This document shows positions 44,222-52,500 of a stretch of DNA of 64,000 bases, one piece after another. The notes below the pieces were generated by a model. The model was given only the letters and a program-made list of their open reading frames with translations. It ran no database searches and was not told the origin of the DNA. Source of the DNA: Natrinema sp. DC36 (GTDB taxonomy: Archaea; Halobacteriota; Halobacteria; Halobacteriales; Natrialbaceae); the NCBI RefSeq assembly GCF_020405225.1, contig NZ_CP084472.1:496001-560000 (forward strand), in the 5' to 3' direction. How positions within the stretch are numbered: position 1 is the first letter of the stretch; every line of letters starts with the position of its first letter. The position numbers were made by a program, and so were the translations under genes.

Positions 44222-44610
44222 GCGACGCCGAATCCGTCGCCGACGCCGGCTTCGACGAGTGGCTCGAGGCTGCCGCGGACGGCGAGGCCTACTTCCTCGA
44301 GTGCGCCAACGGCCACGGCTCCCTGCCGCCGCGACGGGTGTGCCCCGACTGCGGCTCGACCGACCTCGCGGAATCGGAGCTGCCCGATACTGGGAATATC
44401 CAGACGTTTACCGTTACGCACGTTCCGACACCCGCTTTCGAGGAGGACGCTCCGTACGCGAATGCCATCGCCGACTTCGGCTCCGTGGGAATCACGGGAC
44501 AGGTTATCGGTGTGGACCCCGGAGACGTCGAGACCGGCATGACGGTCGAACTCGAGATCGCGATCTCCGAGACGACCGCCGAGCGAGTCATCGGATTCCG
44601 GCCGGCGTAA
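44218..44610 (+). CDS. DUF35 zinc-ribbon/OB-fold partner of thiolase
   Basis: A 130-residue protein: a rubredoxin-like zinc ribbon FLECANGHGSLPPRRVCPDCGSTDL (about 25-50) and an OB-fold (about 60-128). DUF35 proteins bridge acetoacetyl-CoA thiolase and HMG-CoA synthase in archaea, or assist other thiolases, binding the acyl-CoA pantetheine arm. It is coupled to the thiolase gene through the inserted micro-ORF. Confidence 0.88.
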   Translation: MSDAESVADAGFDEWLEAAADGEAYFLECANGHGSLPPRRVCPDCGSTDLAESELPDTGNIQTFTVTHVPTPAFEEDAPYANAIADFGSVGITGQVIGVDPGDVETGMTVELEIAISETTAERVIGFRPA

Positions 44611-44708
44611 CCGGTTCCTATTCGATCGGGGCCGTCGCGACGATCGCTTGACGCGCGGTTTCTTTCGGTCGCCAGAGGCTATTTTTACTTCGGCGAGTAC
44701 ATCACGCT

Positions 44709-45365
44709 ATGACTCTCTCATCTCGTGTCAAGAGCAGCTTCGTCGCCGGGCTGATCCTGGTCGCGCCGCTCGCGGTCACGCTGTACATTCTTCGATTCCT
44801 CGTCAACTGGTCGTTGCAGTTCGTCACGCCGGTCGTTCGCGCCGCGGGACTGGCGCAGTACACGAGAAACGTCGAAGTCGTCGCACAACTGTTGGCCGTC
44901 GTTCTGATCGTCGCCGCGATCGTCGTGCTGGGCTTTCTCGCCCAGCAGAGCGTCGGTCGACACCTGTTCGGCAATATCGGTCGACTCGTCAACGTCGTGC
45001 CGCTGGTCAGCACGATCTACGGGAGCGTTCGCCAGGTCGCCGACTCGCTCGTCGAGCGGAAGACGAGTTACGAGAGCGTCGTCCTGGTCGAGTACCCTCG
45101 CGAGGGCGTCTACACGATCGGTCTCGTCACGGGCGAAAGCCCGCGGGCGGTCGAGGACGTGGCCGGGCAGGACGCCTACAACGTCTTCCTGCCGAACAGT
45201 CCGAACCCGACCGCCGGCCGATTGGTGTTGCTTCCGGAAGATCAGGTTCACGAGATCGACATGAGCGTGCGCCGCGGGATGCGCCTCATCGTCACGACCG
45301 GCATGGGCGACGATCGAGAGGAAGAAGCCGTCTCACCGACGGTGATCGAGAACGTCCCGAAGTAA
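44709..45365 (+). CDS. DUF502 membrane protein
   Basis: A 218-residue protein with two N-terminal membrane helices (about 8-32 and 55-82). A cytoplasmic domain with VPLVSTIYGSVRQVADSL and VFLPNSPNPTAGRLVLLPEDQVHEIDM is typical of the widespread DUF502 family. Its function is unknown; plant relatives (LCV/COV) affect cell patterning. Monocistronic. Confidence 0.88.
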   Translation: MTLSSRVKSSFVAGLILVAPLAVTLYILRFLVNWSLQFVTPVVRAAGLAQYTRNVEVVAQLLAVVLIVAAIVVLGFLAQQSVGRHLFGNIGRLVNVVPLVSTIYGSVRQVADSLVERKTSYESVVLVEYPREGVYTIGLVTGESPRAVEDVAGQDAYNVFLPNSPNPTAGRLVLLPEDQVHEIDMSVRRGMRLIVTTGMGDDREEEAVSPTVIENVPK

Positions 45366-45392
45366 GAGATCGAAGCCAGCGGAGACGGCCGG

Positions 45393-46337
45393 CTACTCGT
45401 CGACGCCGATACCGGTCCGCGGGAGTTCCGCGCTCAGGTACTCGACGAACGTGTCGGGGTGTTCGGCGTGTGGCAGTTGGGTCGCGTAATCGATGACGAC
45501 CAGATCGAGGTTGGCTGCCTCGGCGAGATCACGTCCCTCCCGGAGCGGGACGAGTTCCGCATCGCGACCCCAGACGAGCGTGGTCGGCGTCTCGAGGGCG
45601 GCCAGTTCCGTCGCGAGGTCGAACTCGGGGTCGAGGGTGCCCGCGACGAAGGAAGCGGGGGCGTAGCGCGCGCCGGGCTGGTGGGCGCTGTCCCAGGCGT
45701 ACTGGACTTCGTCGGCGTCGATGCGGTCGGAATCGTAGTAGCCGTCGCGGTCGTAGAAGTACCGGATCGACGGCTTGCTCGCGAACAGGTTGTACAGCGT
45801 CGTTCCGACGATGGGCGTCCGAAGGAGGGTGCGGACCCACGGCCGCGCATCGCTCGTCTCCTCGGTAGGGCAGATCAACACCAGCCGTTCGATATCGGTC
45901 TCACCGGCGGCGTCGACGGCGAACGCGCCGGTCAGCGAGGACGCGACGACGATCGGCTCATCGGTGACGTCGGCCGCGAAGTCGCGGATAAACTCGGCGT
46001 AGAGAGAGGCCGAGTAGATCAGCGGCGGCCGCTCCGATCGGGCGAAGCCGGGGAGGTCGACCGCGTAGACGTGGTAATCCTCTGCCAACTGTTCGATGAT
46101 GGGCTGGAACTCGTTGCTGCTCGCACCGGTGTGGACACCGTGGAGCAAGAGCATGTCGGGATCGTTCGGATCGCCGGCGACGGTGTAGGTCGTCTCGATT
46201 CCTCGCCACCGATACGTTCGCTCGATACCGGGGAGCGGGCTCTCGAGGTCGCCGGCACGCCGTTTCAGGAGGCGGTTTCCGAGGACCGCGCCGCCGACGG
46301 TTCCGAGCGCTGCACCGAGGACTGTTCGGGCTTTCAT
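45393..46337 (-). CDS. Alpha/beta-fold hydrolase
   Basis: A 314-residue hydrolase. A short N-terminal hydrophobic helix (VLGAALGTVGGAVLGNRLL) suggests membrane association. The oxyanion region LLHGVHTGASSNEF, the nucleophile elbow in VVASSLTGAFAV (Ser-Ser-Leu variant of G-x-S-x-G), the acid in VWGRDAELVP and the His in LPHAEHPDTF fit an esterase or C-C hydrolase. Substrate unknown. Confidence 0.82.
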   Translation of the reverse strand: MKARTVLGAALGTVGGAVLGNRLLKRRAGDLESPLPGIERTYRWRGIETTYTVAGDPNDPDMLLLHGVHTGASSNEFQPIIEQLAEDYHVYAVDLPGFARSERPPLIYSASLYAEFIRDFAADVTDEPIVVASSLTGAFAVDAAGETDIERLVLICPTEETSDARPWVRTLLRTPIVGTTLYNLFASKPSIRYFYDRDGYYDSDRIDADEVQYAWDSAHQPGARYAPASFVAGTLDPEFDLATELAALETPTTLVWGRDAELVPLREGRDLAEAANLDLVVIDYATQLPHAEHPDTFVEYLSAELPRTGIGVDE

Positions 46338-46418
46338 ACGGGACCGTAAGACGGCAACGGCCTTAGACCTCGGGTTCGGGTTCAGAACGTGTTGGGGACG
46401 GTAATGCGAGCGAGTGCT

Positions 46419-47513
46419 CTATCGCGGGTTCACGTCCGCGTCGGTCTCGAGCTCCTCGAGGCAGGCTTCGACGGGGTCGAGAACGTCGCTGGCAATCGAG
46501 TAAGGGTCGGTCTCGCCTTGCCGGACGGCCTCGGCGAGGTCGTCGATCCCGCCGGCGTCGGCGAGTTCGTCCTCGAGCATCGCGTGGACGTCCTCGCGCA
46601 GCAGGGTGCGAATCTCCTCGGCGTATCGCGTGCGAACTTGTTCGGCGTGCTCGCCGGAGTCGACGAGGTACTCCCGGTGGGCCGCGAGTTCGTCGATGAA
46701 CTCGTCGACGCCGGTGCCGTGGATGGCGACGGTCTCGACGATCGGCGGCGTCCAGCTCTCGTCGTTCGCGTCGCCTTCGTCGGACTCGCCGTCCCAGTCG
46801 TCGTGGGCGTCGATGACCTCCTGACTGTGGTGGCCGCCGCCACCGTCGAGGTCGCTTTCATCGCCGAGCTGAACCATGTCACGCAGCTCCTGGACGGTCC
46901 GGTCTGCACCGTCGCGGTCGGCCTTGTTGACGACGAAAATGTCGGCGATTTCGAGGATACCGGCCTTCAGCGTCTGGATGTCGTCGCCGGAGCCAGGTGG
47001 CACGAGTACGGCGACGGTATCGGCGGTACGGACGATGTCGATCTCGTTCTGGCCCGCGCCGACGGTCTCGATGATAATCTTGTCCTTGCCGAAGGCGTCC
47101 ATCGCCTTCACGGCGTCCGCGGTGGCCGTCGAGAGACCCCCGAGGGTACCCCTGGCGCTCATCGACCGGACGAAAACGTCCATGTCGCCGACGGTGGAGG
47201 CCATCCGGATCCGGTCGCCGAGGACGGCCCCGCCGGTGAAGGGCGAGGAGGGATCGATCGCGATGATCCCGACGGTCTCGCCGCGGTCGCGGTAGGACTC
47301 CGCCAGCTTGTCGACCAGCGTCGACTTGCCCGCGCCGGGGCTGCCCGTGATCCCGATCACGTCGGCGTTGCCCGTGTGGGCGTAGAGTTCCGAGACGAGA
47401 TCTCGATAGCCCGGCGAGCGGTTTTCGATCTTCGAAATGGTCCGGGCGAGCGCGCGGTGTTCCCCCGCCAGCAGCGCCTCAAGCAGCGCCCGGTCGTCGG
47501 GGTCCACGCTCAT
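46419..47513 (-). CDS. meaB: MeaB, methylmalonyl-CoA mutase G-protein chaperone
   Basis: A 364-residue GTPase that protects and reloads adenosylcobalamin in methylmalonyl-CoA mutase. The P-loop ITGSPGAGKSTLVDKL is near residue 55; IIETVGAGQNEIDI and VVNKADRDGADR are the other G motifs. A His/Asp/Gly-rich insertion (about 235-270) is unusual. Its ATG overlaps the TGA of the B12-binding subunit upstream, so the two are translationally coupled and act in the same complex. Confidence 0.92.
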   Translation of the reverse strand: MSVDPDDRALLEALLAGEHRALARTISKIENRSPGYRDLVSELYAHTGNADVIGITGSPGAGKSTLVDKLAESYRDRGETVGIIAIDPSSPFTGGAVLGDRIRMASTVGDMDVFVRSMSARGTLGGLSTATADAVKAMDAFGKDKIIIETVGAGQNEIDIVRTADTVAVLVPPGSGDDIQTLKAGILEIADIFVVNKADRDGADRTVQELRDMVQLGDESDLDGGGGHHSQEVIDAHDDWDGESDEGDANDESWTPPIVETVAIHGTGVDEFIDELAAHREYLVDSGEHAEQVRTRYAEEIRTLLREDVHAMLEDELADAGGIDDLAEAVRQGETDPYSIASDVLDPVEACLEELETDADVNPR

Positions 47514-47926
47514 CGCTGGGGCGCGTTCTCGCGGACGAACTCGATGGTCTCCTCGATCGAGGTGCCGGGGCCGAAGATCGCCGCGACGCCCGCTTCCTCG
47601 AGTCCCGCCCGATCCTCGTCGGGGATGACGCCGCCGGCGAGGACGAGCGTGTCGTCTTTGGCACCGTACTCTTCGAGGCCGTCCATGATCTTCGGAACGA
47701 GGGTGTCGTGCGCCCCCGAGAGGATGGAGATGCCGAGGACATCGACGTCCTCCTGAACCGCGGCCTGAACGATTTCGTCGGGGGCTTTGTGCAGTCCGGA
47801 ATAGATGACCTCGAAGCCGGCGTCTCGGAACGCGCGGGCGATGACGTGAGCCCCGCGGTCGTGGCCGTCGAGGCCGACTTTGGCGACGAGACACCGAATC
47901 GACTCCGCTTCCTGTTCGCTGCTCAT
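47510..47926 (-). CDS. Methylmalonyl-CoA mutase cobalamin-binding small subunit
   Basis: A 138-residue B12-binding domain. KVGLDGHDRGAHVIA contains the D-x-H-x-x-G motif whose His coordinates cobalt; ILSGAHDTLV and LAGGVIPDED complete the fold. In archaea the mutase catalytic subunit is encoded separately and is not in this window. The ATG at 47926 is preferred over a GTG at 47932. Coupled to meaB. Confidence 0.92.
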   Translation of the reverse strand: MSSEQEAESIRCLVAKVGLDGHDRGAHVIARAFRDAGFEVIYSGLHKAPDEIVQAAVQEDVDVLGISILSGAHDTLVPKIMDGLEEYGAKDDTLVLAGGVIPDEDRAGLEEAGVAAIFGPGTSIEETIEFVRENAPQR

Positions 47927-48161
47927 ACCCACACCTTCCCGAGCCGACCGTTTGACTTTAACGGAAAATAATCCGTATCCGAGGGCGCAGCGATGGAATT
48001 CCGATTCGGGAGCGATTCGGAGAGTGCGGCGGTCGATCGCCTGTTTGTTCGCGCCGTGACTATCACGTTATCCCGAAACCGTTCCGAACCAAAGGCTAAA
48101 GAGCGAAACGACCGAACATTCCGGTAATGACTATCATTCGTCTGCTGCGGAGGGATCTCTC

Positions 48162-48833
48162 GTGGGCGTTGAAATAAAAGAAACGCGAGTGGCCGACGCC
48201 GAGTTCGAGGCGATGAAAGGCTTCGTCTTCGAGTATCTAGCCGCGAGCGTCGAGAAAGAAGACGAGGGCGGCCGGATGCGCTGGTACCCCTGGCACTCCG
48301 CCGAATACCGGCACAACCACATCCTCAACGTGGTCGATCTCGCGGTCGAGATCGCCGAGAAGGAGGGCGCGGACACCGACGTCACCCGCGTCGCCGCCCT
48401 CTTCCACGACGTCGCCAAACTCGAGACCGATCAGGAACTCCACGCGGAGGCCGGCGCTCGCGTCGCCCGCGAGTACCTCGAGTCGCGCGGAGAGTACCCC
48501 GAATCGTTCGTCCAGCAGGTGTGTCGCGCCATCGAACACCACTCCCATCAGGGCGATCTGTCCGATCTCGCGCTGGAGACGCAGTGTCTCATCGAAGCCG
48601 ACCTGCTCGACAAGGTCGGCGCGAACGGCACCGCCCTCATGCTCCTCCGGATGGGCTACGAGGCCCGCACCCACATGGAGTGCGACGAGATGATCGAGCG
48701 CGTCCTCGAGCGCGGCTACGACGCCGCCTCGCGGGTCGAGAGCGATACCGCCGAAAGCATCGCCCACCAGCGCCTGAAACGCGTCAAGTGGTTCAGCGAG
48801 TGGCTCGAGGACGAGATCGCCGCGCTGGGTTAG
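48162..48833 (+). CDS. HD-domain phosphohydrolase
   Basis: A 223-residue metal-dependent phosphohydrolase. YRHNHILNVVDLAVEIAEKE supplies the first His; VAALFHDVAKLETD is the HD pair; AIEHHSHQGD gives further ligands and a downstream Asp closes the site. The family cleaves nucleotides or cyclic nucleotides; the substrate is unknown. It has a GTG start. Confidence 0.87.
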   Translation: MGVEIKETRVADAEFEAMKGFVFEYLAASVEKEDEGGRMRWYPWHSAEYRHNHILNVVDLAVEIAEKEGADTDVTRVAALFHDVAKLETDQELHAEAGARVAREYLESRGEYPESFVQQVCRAIEHHSHQGDLSDLALETQCLIEADLLDKVGANGTALMLLRMGYEARTHMECDEMIERVLERGYDAASRVESDTAESIAHQRLKRVKWFSEWLEDEIAALG

Positions 48834-48843
48834 TAGCCCGTTT

Positions 48844-49557
48844 TCAGACGAGCTGAACCGCGCCCATCGCGAGGAACACCAGTCCGAACCCGACGAGGAC
48901 GACGGCGCTCAGCGCGGCGACCGCGGGTGCGAAGGCGTCGACGCGTCGTCCCGCCGCGACCAGCGCCGCCGGATAGGCGACGATCCAGCACGCGACGCCG
49001 CCGAAGAAGCCGACCAACAGCGCCGGTGACCCGGTCTGGACGACCAGCGCGCCCTCAAGTGCCTGCCCGACCGCCGGGGCGTGCGCGAGCACGTCCAGCG
49101 TCCCCGGCTCGAGCAGGCCGACGCCGACGGTGAGCCAGAAGCCGATCTGGTAGGGGTTGGTCAGCGAGAGCACGAACGTCTTTCGGAACCCCGAGGCGGC
49201 GGCTCGACCGGCGTCGGTGAACGACGTGGCGGTTCTGGCCTCGCTGATCGCGCCGATCGCGAAATACAACATAAGACAGCCGCCCGCCAGATAGAGCGCG
49301 GGACGGACGCCCGAAAGGCGGTCGATCACGGCGACGATACCGGCCAGCGTAAGGACGAAGAAGAGCACGTCCGCGACCATCGCACCGAGACCGGCTCGAA
49401 AGCCGGCCGTCCAGCCGCGGACGACGCTCTCCTCGGCGATTATCGCGTTCATCGGTCCCGGCGGAGCGGCGAGCGCGAGCCCGAAGCAGACGCCGGCCAG
49501 GACTGTGACGACGACTGAGGTCACGGTTTCGATCACGAGTGAGCGATACAGGCGCAA
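48844..49557 (-). CDS. LysE-family exporter
   Basis: A 237-residue membrane protein with six helices. The N-terminal signature GLALAAPPGPMNAIIAEESVVRGWTAGFRAGLGAMVADV is that of LysE/RhtB exporters. They export amino acids or similar small molecules. Its stop is close to the end of the convergent HD gene. Confidence 0.85.
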   Translation of the reverse strand: MRLYRSLVIETVTSVVVTVLAGVCFGLALAAPPGPMNAIIAEESVVRGWTAGFRAGLGAMVADVLFFVLTLAGIVAVIDRLSGVRPALYLAGGCLMLYFAIGAISEARTATSFTDAGRAAASGFRKTFVLSLTNPYQIGFWLTVGVGLLEPGTLDVLAHAPAVGQALEGALVVQTGSPALLVGFFGGVACWIVAYPAALVAAGRRVDAFAPAVAALSAVVLVGFGLVFLAMGAVQLV

Positions 49558-49786
49558 AAGCTCAGCGAACTACCGTCGGTGAATTCGCTCGAATTACTCT
49601 CCGCCCCGCCTCGAACGGCCCCACTCCTTGCACGTCCGTAGATGGCCCTCACAGACCGCTGCGCCCGTGTCTACTACCGTACGGTTCAATTCGGTAACTA
49701 GTTACATCTTAGTTTCTGACGCCCGTCGCGTCTCGTATGGAGAACTATCGGTCTCGATCGCGTTCCGTCCGAACGGTGGGACGGCT

Positions 49787-50428
49787 ATGAGACGCCGAGA
49801 AATTATCGCCGGACTCGGGAGCGTCGGCGTCCTCGCCGGCGCAGGGGGGCTCTTCCTCGGAGGCGTTCCCTCGTTCGAGGCCGTTCCCTCCTTCGAGGCC
49901 GACAGCGCCGAATCGGAACGCGAGGGCGGCTCCGACGGCCCCATCACGATCGAGACGATCGACGCTCGAGGGAGCGAGGCCGGCGCGGTCACCGTCCCCA
50001 ACGGCGACGTCATCGTCGTCGAACTCTTCGTCACCGGGTGTGGCAACTGTCAGGCGCAAATGTGGAAGCTCGCCGAGGCGCACTCTCGACTCGCCGCGGA
50101 GTACGGCGATGGTCTCACGTTCCTGGGGGCTACTTACCAATCCACCGACAGCAAGCCGCCGGCCGAACTGCGGGAGTGGTGGCGCGGTCACGGCGGCAAC
50201 TGGCCCGTCGGCTACGATCCGACGGGGAATATCTCGGCCCGCTACGGCGCCGTCGGCTATCCCGTAACCATGGTCATCGACGAACGGGGCGAGAAACGCT
50301 GGGAGAAACTCGGCTTCGCGCCGCCCGAAACCATCGTCGAGGCCGTCCAACCCGTTCTCGAGGCGAACGACGGGACGGAACCCAACGAATCGACTACAGC
50401 CGGAGCGAACGAGTCACAGACCGCGTGA
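49787..50428 (+). CDS. Exported TlpA/thioredoxin-fold protein
   Basis: A 213-residue protein. MRRREIIAGLGSVGVLAGAGG is a twin-arginine-like signal; a linker with PSFEAVPSFEA repeats precedes the thioredoxin domain (about 55-195). The redox motif is VTGCGNCQAQMW (CxxC with Gly-Asn), and the cis-Pro is in AVGYPVTMVID. It would carry out extracytoplasmic thiol chemistry such as cytochrome maturation or disulfide handling. Confidence 0.85.
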   Translation: MRRREIIAGLGSVGVLAGAGGLFLGGVPSFEAVPSFEADSAESEREGGSDGPITIETIDARGSEAGAVTVPNGDVIVVELFVTGCGNCQAQMWKLAEAHSRLAAEYGDGLTFLGATYQSTDSKPPAELREWWRGHGGNWPVGYDPTGNISARYGAVGYPVTMVIDERGEKRWEKLGFAPPETIVEAVQPVLEANDGTEPNESTTAGANESQTA

Positions 50429-50841
50429 GAGAGTCGATCGATCACAGCAGCGTTCCCCCAAAGATCGCTGAAGCCGACCGCTCGAGCGCGTCGGCGACCG
50501 TGAGAGAGGGGTCGGTCAGAATCGGCCGGCGACCGGGATCGGTCGGTGCGACGCCGGTTTGCTATGGAACCGGATAACGGACTCGGAACCGACTCCTTCC
50601 GCGGACCCCACGGGTGAAGAGATCCGCCGGTACTGATCGGTCGTCGGAGCGTGTTTTGACGGCCCAGAGACCGTATCAGGCCCGACAAAGGCACGGGCGT
50701 TCGTCGGTGGTGACCCCATCAGATGCAGGCCGACCGCACACTGTCACCCGGCACTAAAGGGTCGACGAAGCGATCTCGACAACGAGTGCGATCGGACCCG
50801 ATCACGAGACGACAGCAGCCGACCACTGGACTGTGAGACGG
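50429..50841. other. Intergenic region upstream of the solute-binding protein gene
   Basis: No gene is supported in these 413 bases; short frames on both strands are Arg/Ser-rich without family resemblance. A TATA-like ACTAAAGG near 50753-50760 would place a start site about 60 nt before the solute-binding protein start. Confidence 0.45.
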
Positions 50842-52500
50842 ATGGACGACGGAACGACCGATCGAGTGAACGAGGCGGTACAGCGCGATAACGAGACGAC
50901 GACGGACGAGAACGGGACGGCGCAACGCGAAGGCGAGACGACGCGACGCGCCCTGCTCGCCACGTTGGGCGGTTCGGGCGTCGCGGCCACGGCCGGGTGT
51001 TCGACGATGCTCGAGACGGATTCGAGGTCGCGGTTCCGACTCGGGACGCTCCGTCCGCCGATCACGCTCGATCCGATCGCCGCGAAATCGATCGGCTCCG
51101 AACAGATCATCGGGCGGGTGTTCGACGGGCTCTACGAGTACGGCGAGGGAACAGACACCGTCCCCAAAATCGCGGCCGGCGAGCCGCAGTTCGAGAACGA
51201 CGGCCGGGCGGCCGTCGTCGAACTCGACGACGACGCGCGGTTTCAGAACGATCGGGCGGTGATCGCCGACGACGTCGTCTACTCCTATTCCGCGCCGCTC
51301 GAGGAGGACGCGCCGACGGCGTGGTGGGTGAGCCCGTTCGACTCGGTCGAGGCCGTCGACGATCGCACCGTCCGCTTTTCGCTCGAAGATCCGTATCCGG
51401 CGTTCGACCACGCGCTCACGCGGCCGATCGTCCCCCGGCAGGAGCGAGAAGACGACAGAGAGGCGTTCGCGACGGAGCCTGTCGGAGCCGGTCCGTTCGA
51501 GCTGGCGTCGTTCAGCGCCGAGAAGAAAGCGACGCTGCGCCGGTGGGACGACTACTGGGACGAGCCGATGCCCGAAATCGACCGATTCACCGCGGCGTTC
51601 GTCGAGTTCCCGATGACCCAGCTGACGAGTCTGCGGACGAACCGCAACGACGCGATCGAGCCGGTGTCGCCGATGATCGTCGATCACGTCAGTGACGTGG
51701 CGAACGCGTCGGTGAAGCGCCGGCGGGGTTTCACCTCGTTTTACTTCGGCTTCAACCTGAATCAGGGGCCGACGACCGATCCCCGCGTACGAGAGGCGAT
51801 CAGCTACTGTCTCGACCTCGAGAAAGCGGTCGCCGAGTTCGTCGAGCCGATGGGGCAACGCCAGTACGGTCCGCTCCCGCCGCAGGTCGCCAACGAGTGG
51901 GACATGCCGACCGACGAGTGGGCCGACCTCGCGAACGAGACGAACCCCGAACGGGCCCGCCAGCTGTTCCGCGAGGCCGACGAAGCGAGCGGTCAGCTCC
52001 GCATCCTGACCTCGACGGACCCGAAACACAAGGAGTTCGGCGAGGCGCTGGCTGGCGGTCTCAGAGACGCCAGCCACGGCGCGCTCGTCGTCTCCAAACC
52101 GGAATCGACGTTCCTCGAGCGATACGTCTCCGGCTCCGAGCGCGATTACTCGGTGTTCGTCGGGGAAATCAGCGGGACGCCCGACCCGGACTCCCACCTC
52201 TACCCGACGTTCCACGAAAACATGGCGGGCGTGACAAACGGGACCTTCTACCGCGAGGACGCGGTCATGGAGCGGCTCACGGCGGCTCGCAGGACCGAGA
52301 ACCGCGAGCGGCGACGCAGACTCTACGAGGAGGCGATCACCCGGCTGCTCGAGGACCGGGTCTGTCTCCCCATCTGCTCGTTCGAGAACAGCTTCGCGGT
52401 GGCCGCCGACGTGCAGAACTTCCGCGTCCACCCGATCGCGCAGGTCAATCCGCGGCTCGCGGCGGGTGACGAGGTCGTCACGGTGGGGTCGGAATCATGA
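50842..52500 (+). CDS. Tat-exported extracellular solute-binding lipoprotein (family 5)
   Basis: A 552-residue peptide/opine-type solute-binding protein. TTRRALLATLGGSGVAATAGC is a Tat signal with lipobox. The mature protein shows IIGRVFDGLYEY, WVSPFDSVEAVDDRTVRFSLEDPYPAF and VREAISYCLDLEKAV, typical of SBP_bac_5. Such proteins normally serve an ABC importer, but no ABC permease or ATPase gene follows; instead the stop overlaps the start of an APC permease gene (ATGA, 52497-52500). I chose the ATG at 50842; a GTG lies three codons upstream. Confidence 0.88.
   Translation: MDDGTTDRVNEAVQRDNETTTDENGTAQREGETTRRALLATLGGSGVAATAGCSTMLETDSRSRFRLGTLRPPITLDPIAAKSIGSEQIIGRVFDGLYEYGEGTDTVPKIAAGEPQFENDGRAAVVELDDDARFQNDRAVIADDVVYSYSAPLEEDAPTAWWVSPFDSVEAVDDRTVRFSLEDPYPAFDHALTRPIVPRQEREDDREAFATEPVGAGPFELASFSAEKKATLRRWDDYWDEPMPEIDRFTAAFVEFPMTQLTSLRTNRNDAIEPVSPMIVDHVSDVANASVKRRRGFTSFYFGFNLNQGPTTDPRVREAISYCLDLEKAVAEFVEPMGQRQYGPLPPQVANEWDMPTDEWADLANETNPERARQLFREADEASGQLRILTSTDPKHKEFGEALAGGLRDASHGALVVSKPESTFLERYVSGSERDYSVFVGEISGTPDPDSHLYPTFHENMAGVTNGTFYREDAVMERLTAARRTENRERRRRLYEEAITRLLEDRVCLPICSFENSFAVAADVQNFRVHPIAQVNPRLAAGDEVVTVGSES

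Noticed and set aside
50719-52431. 570-codon minus-strand frame opposite the solute-binding protein
   Set aside because: Arg/Val/Asp-rich antisense translation; the plus-strand frame has signal, lipobox and family motifs.
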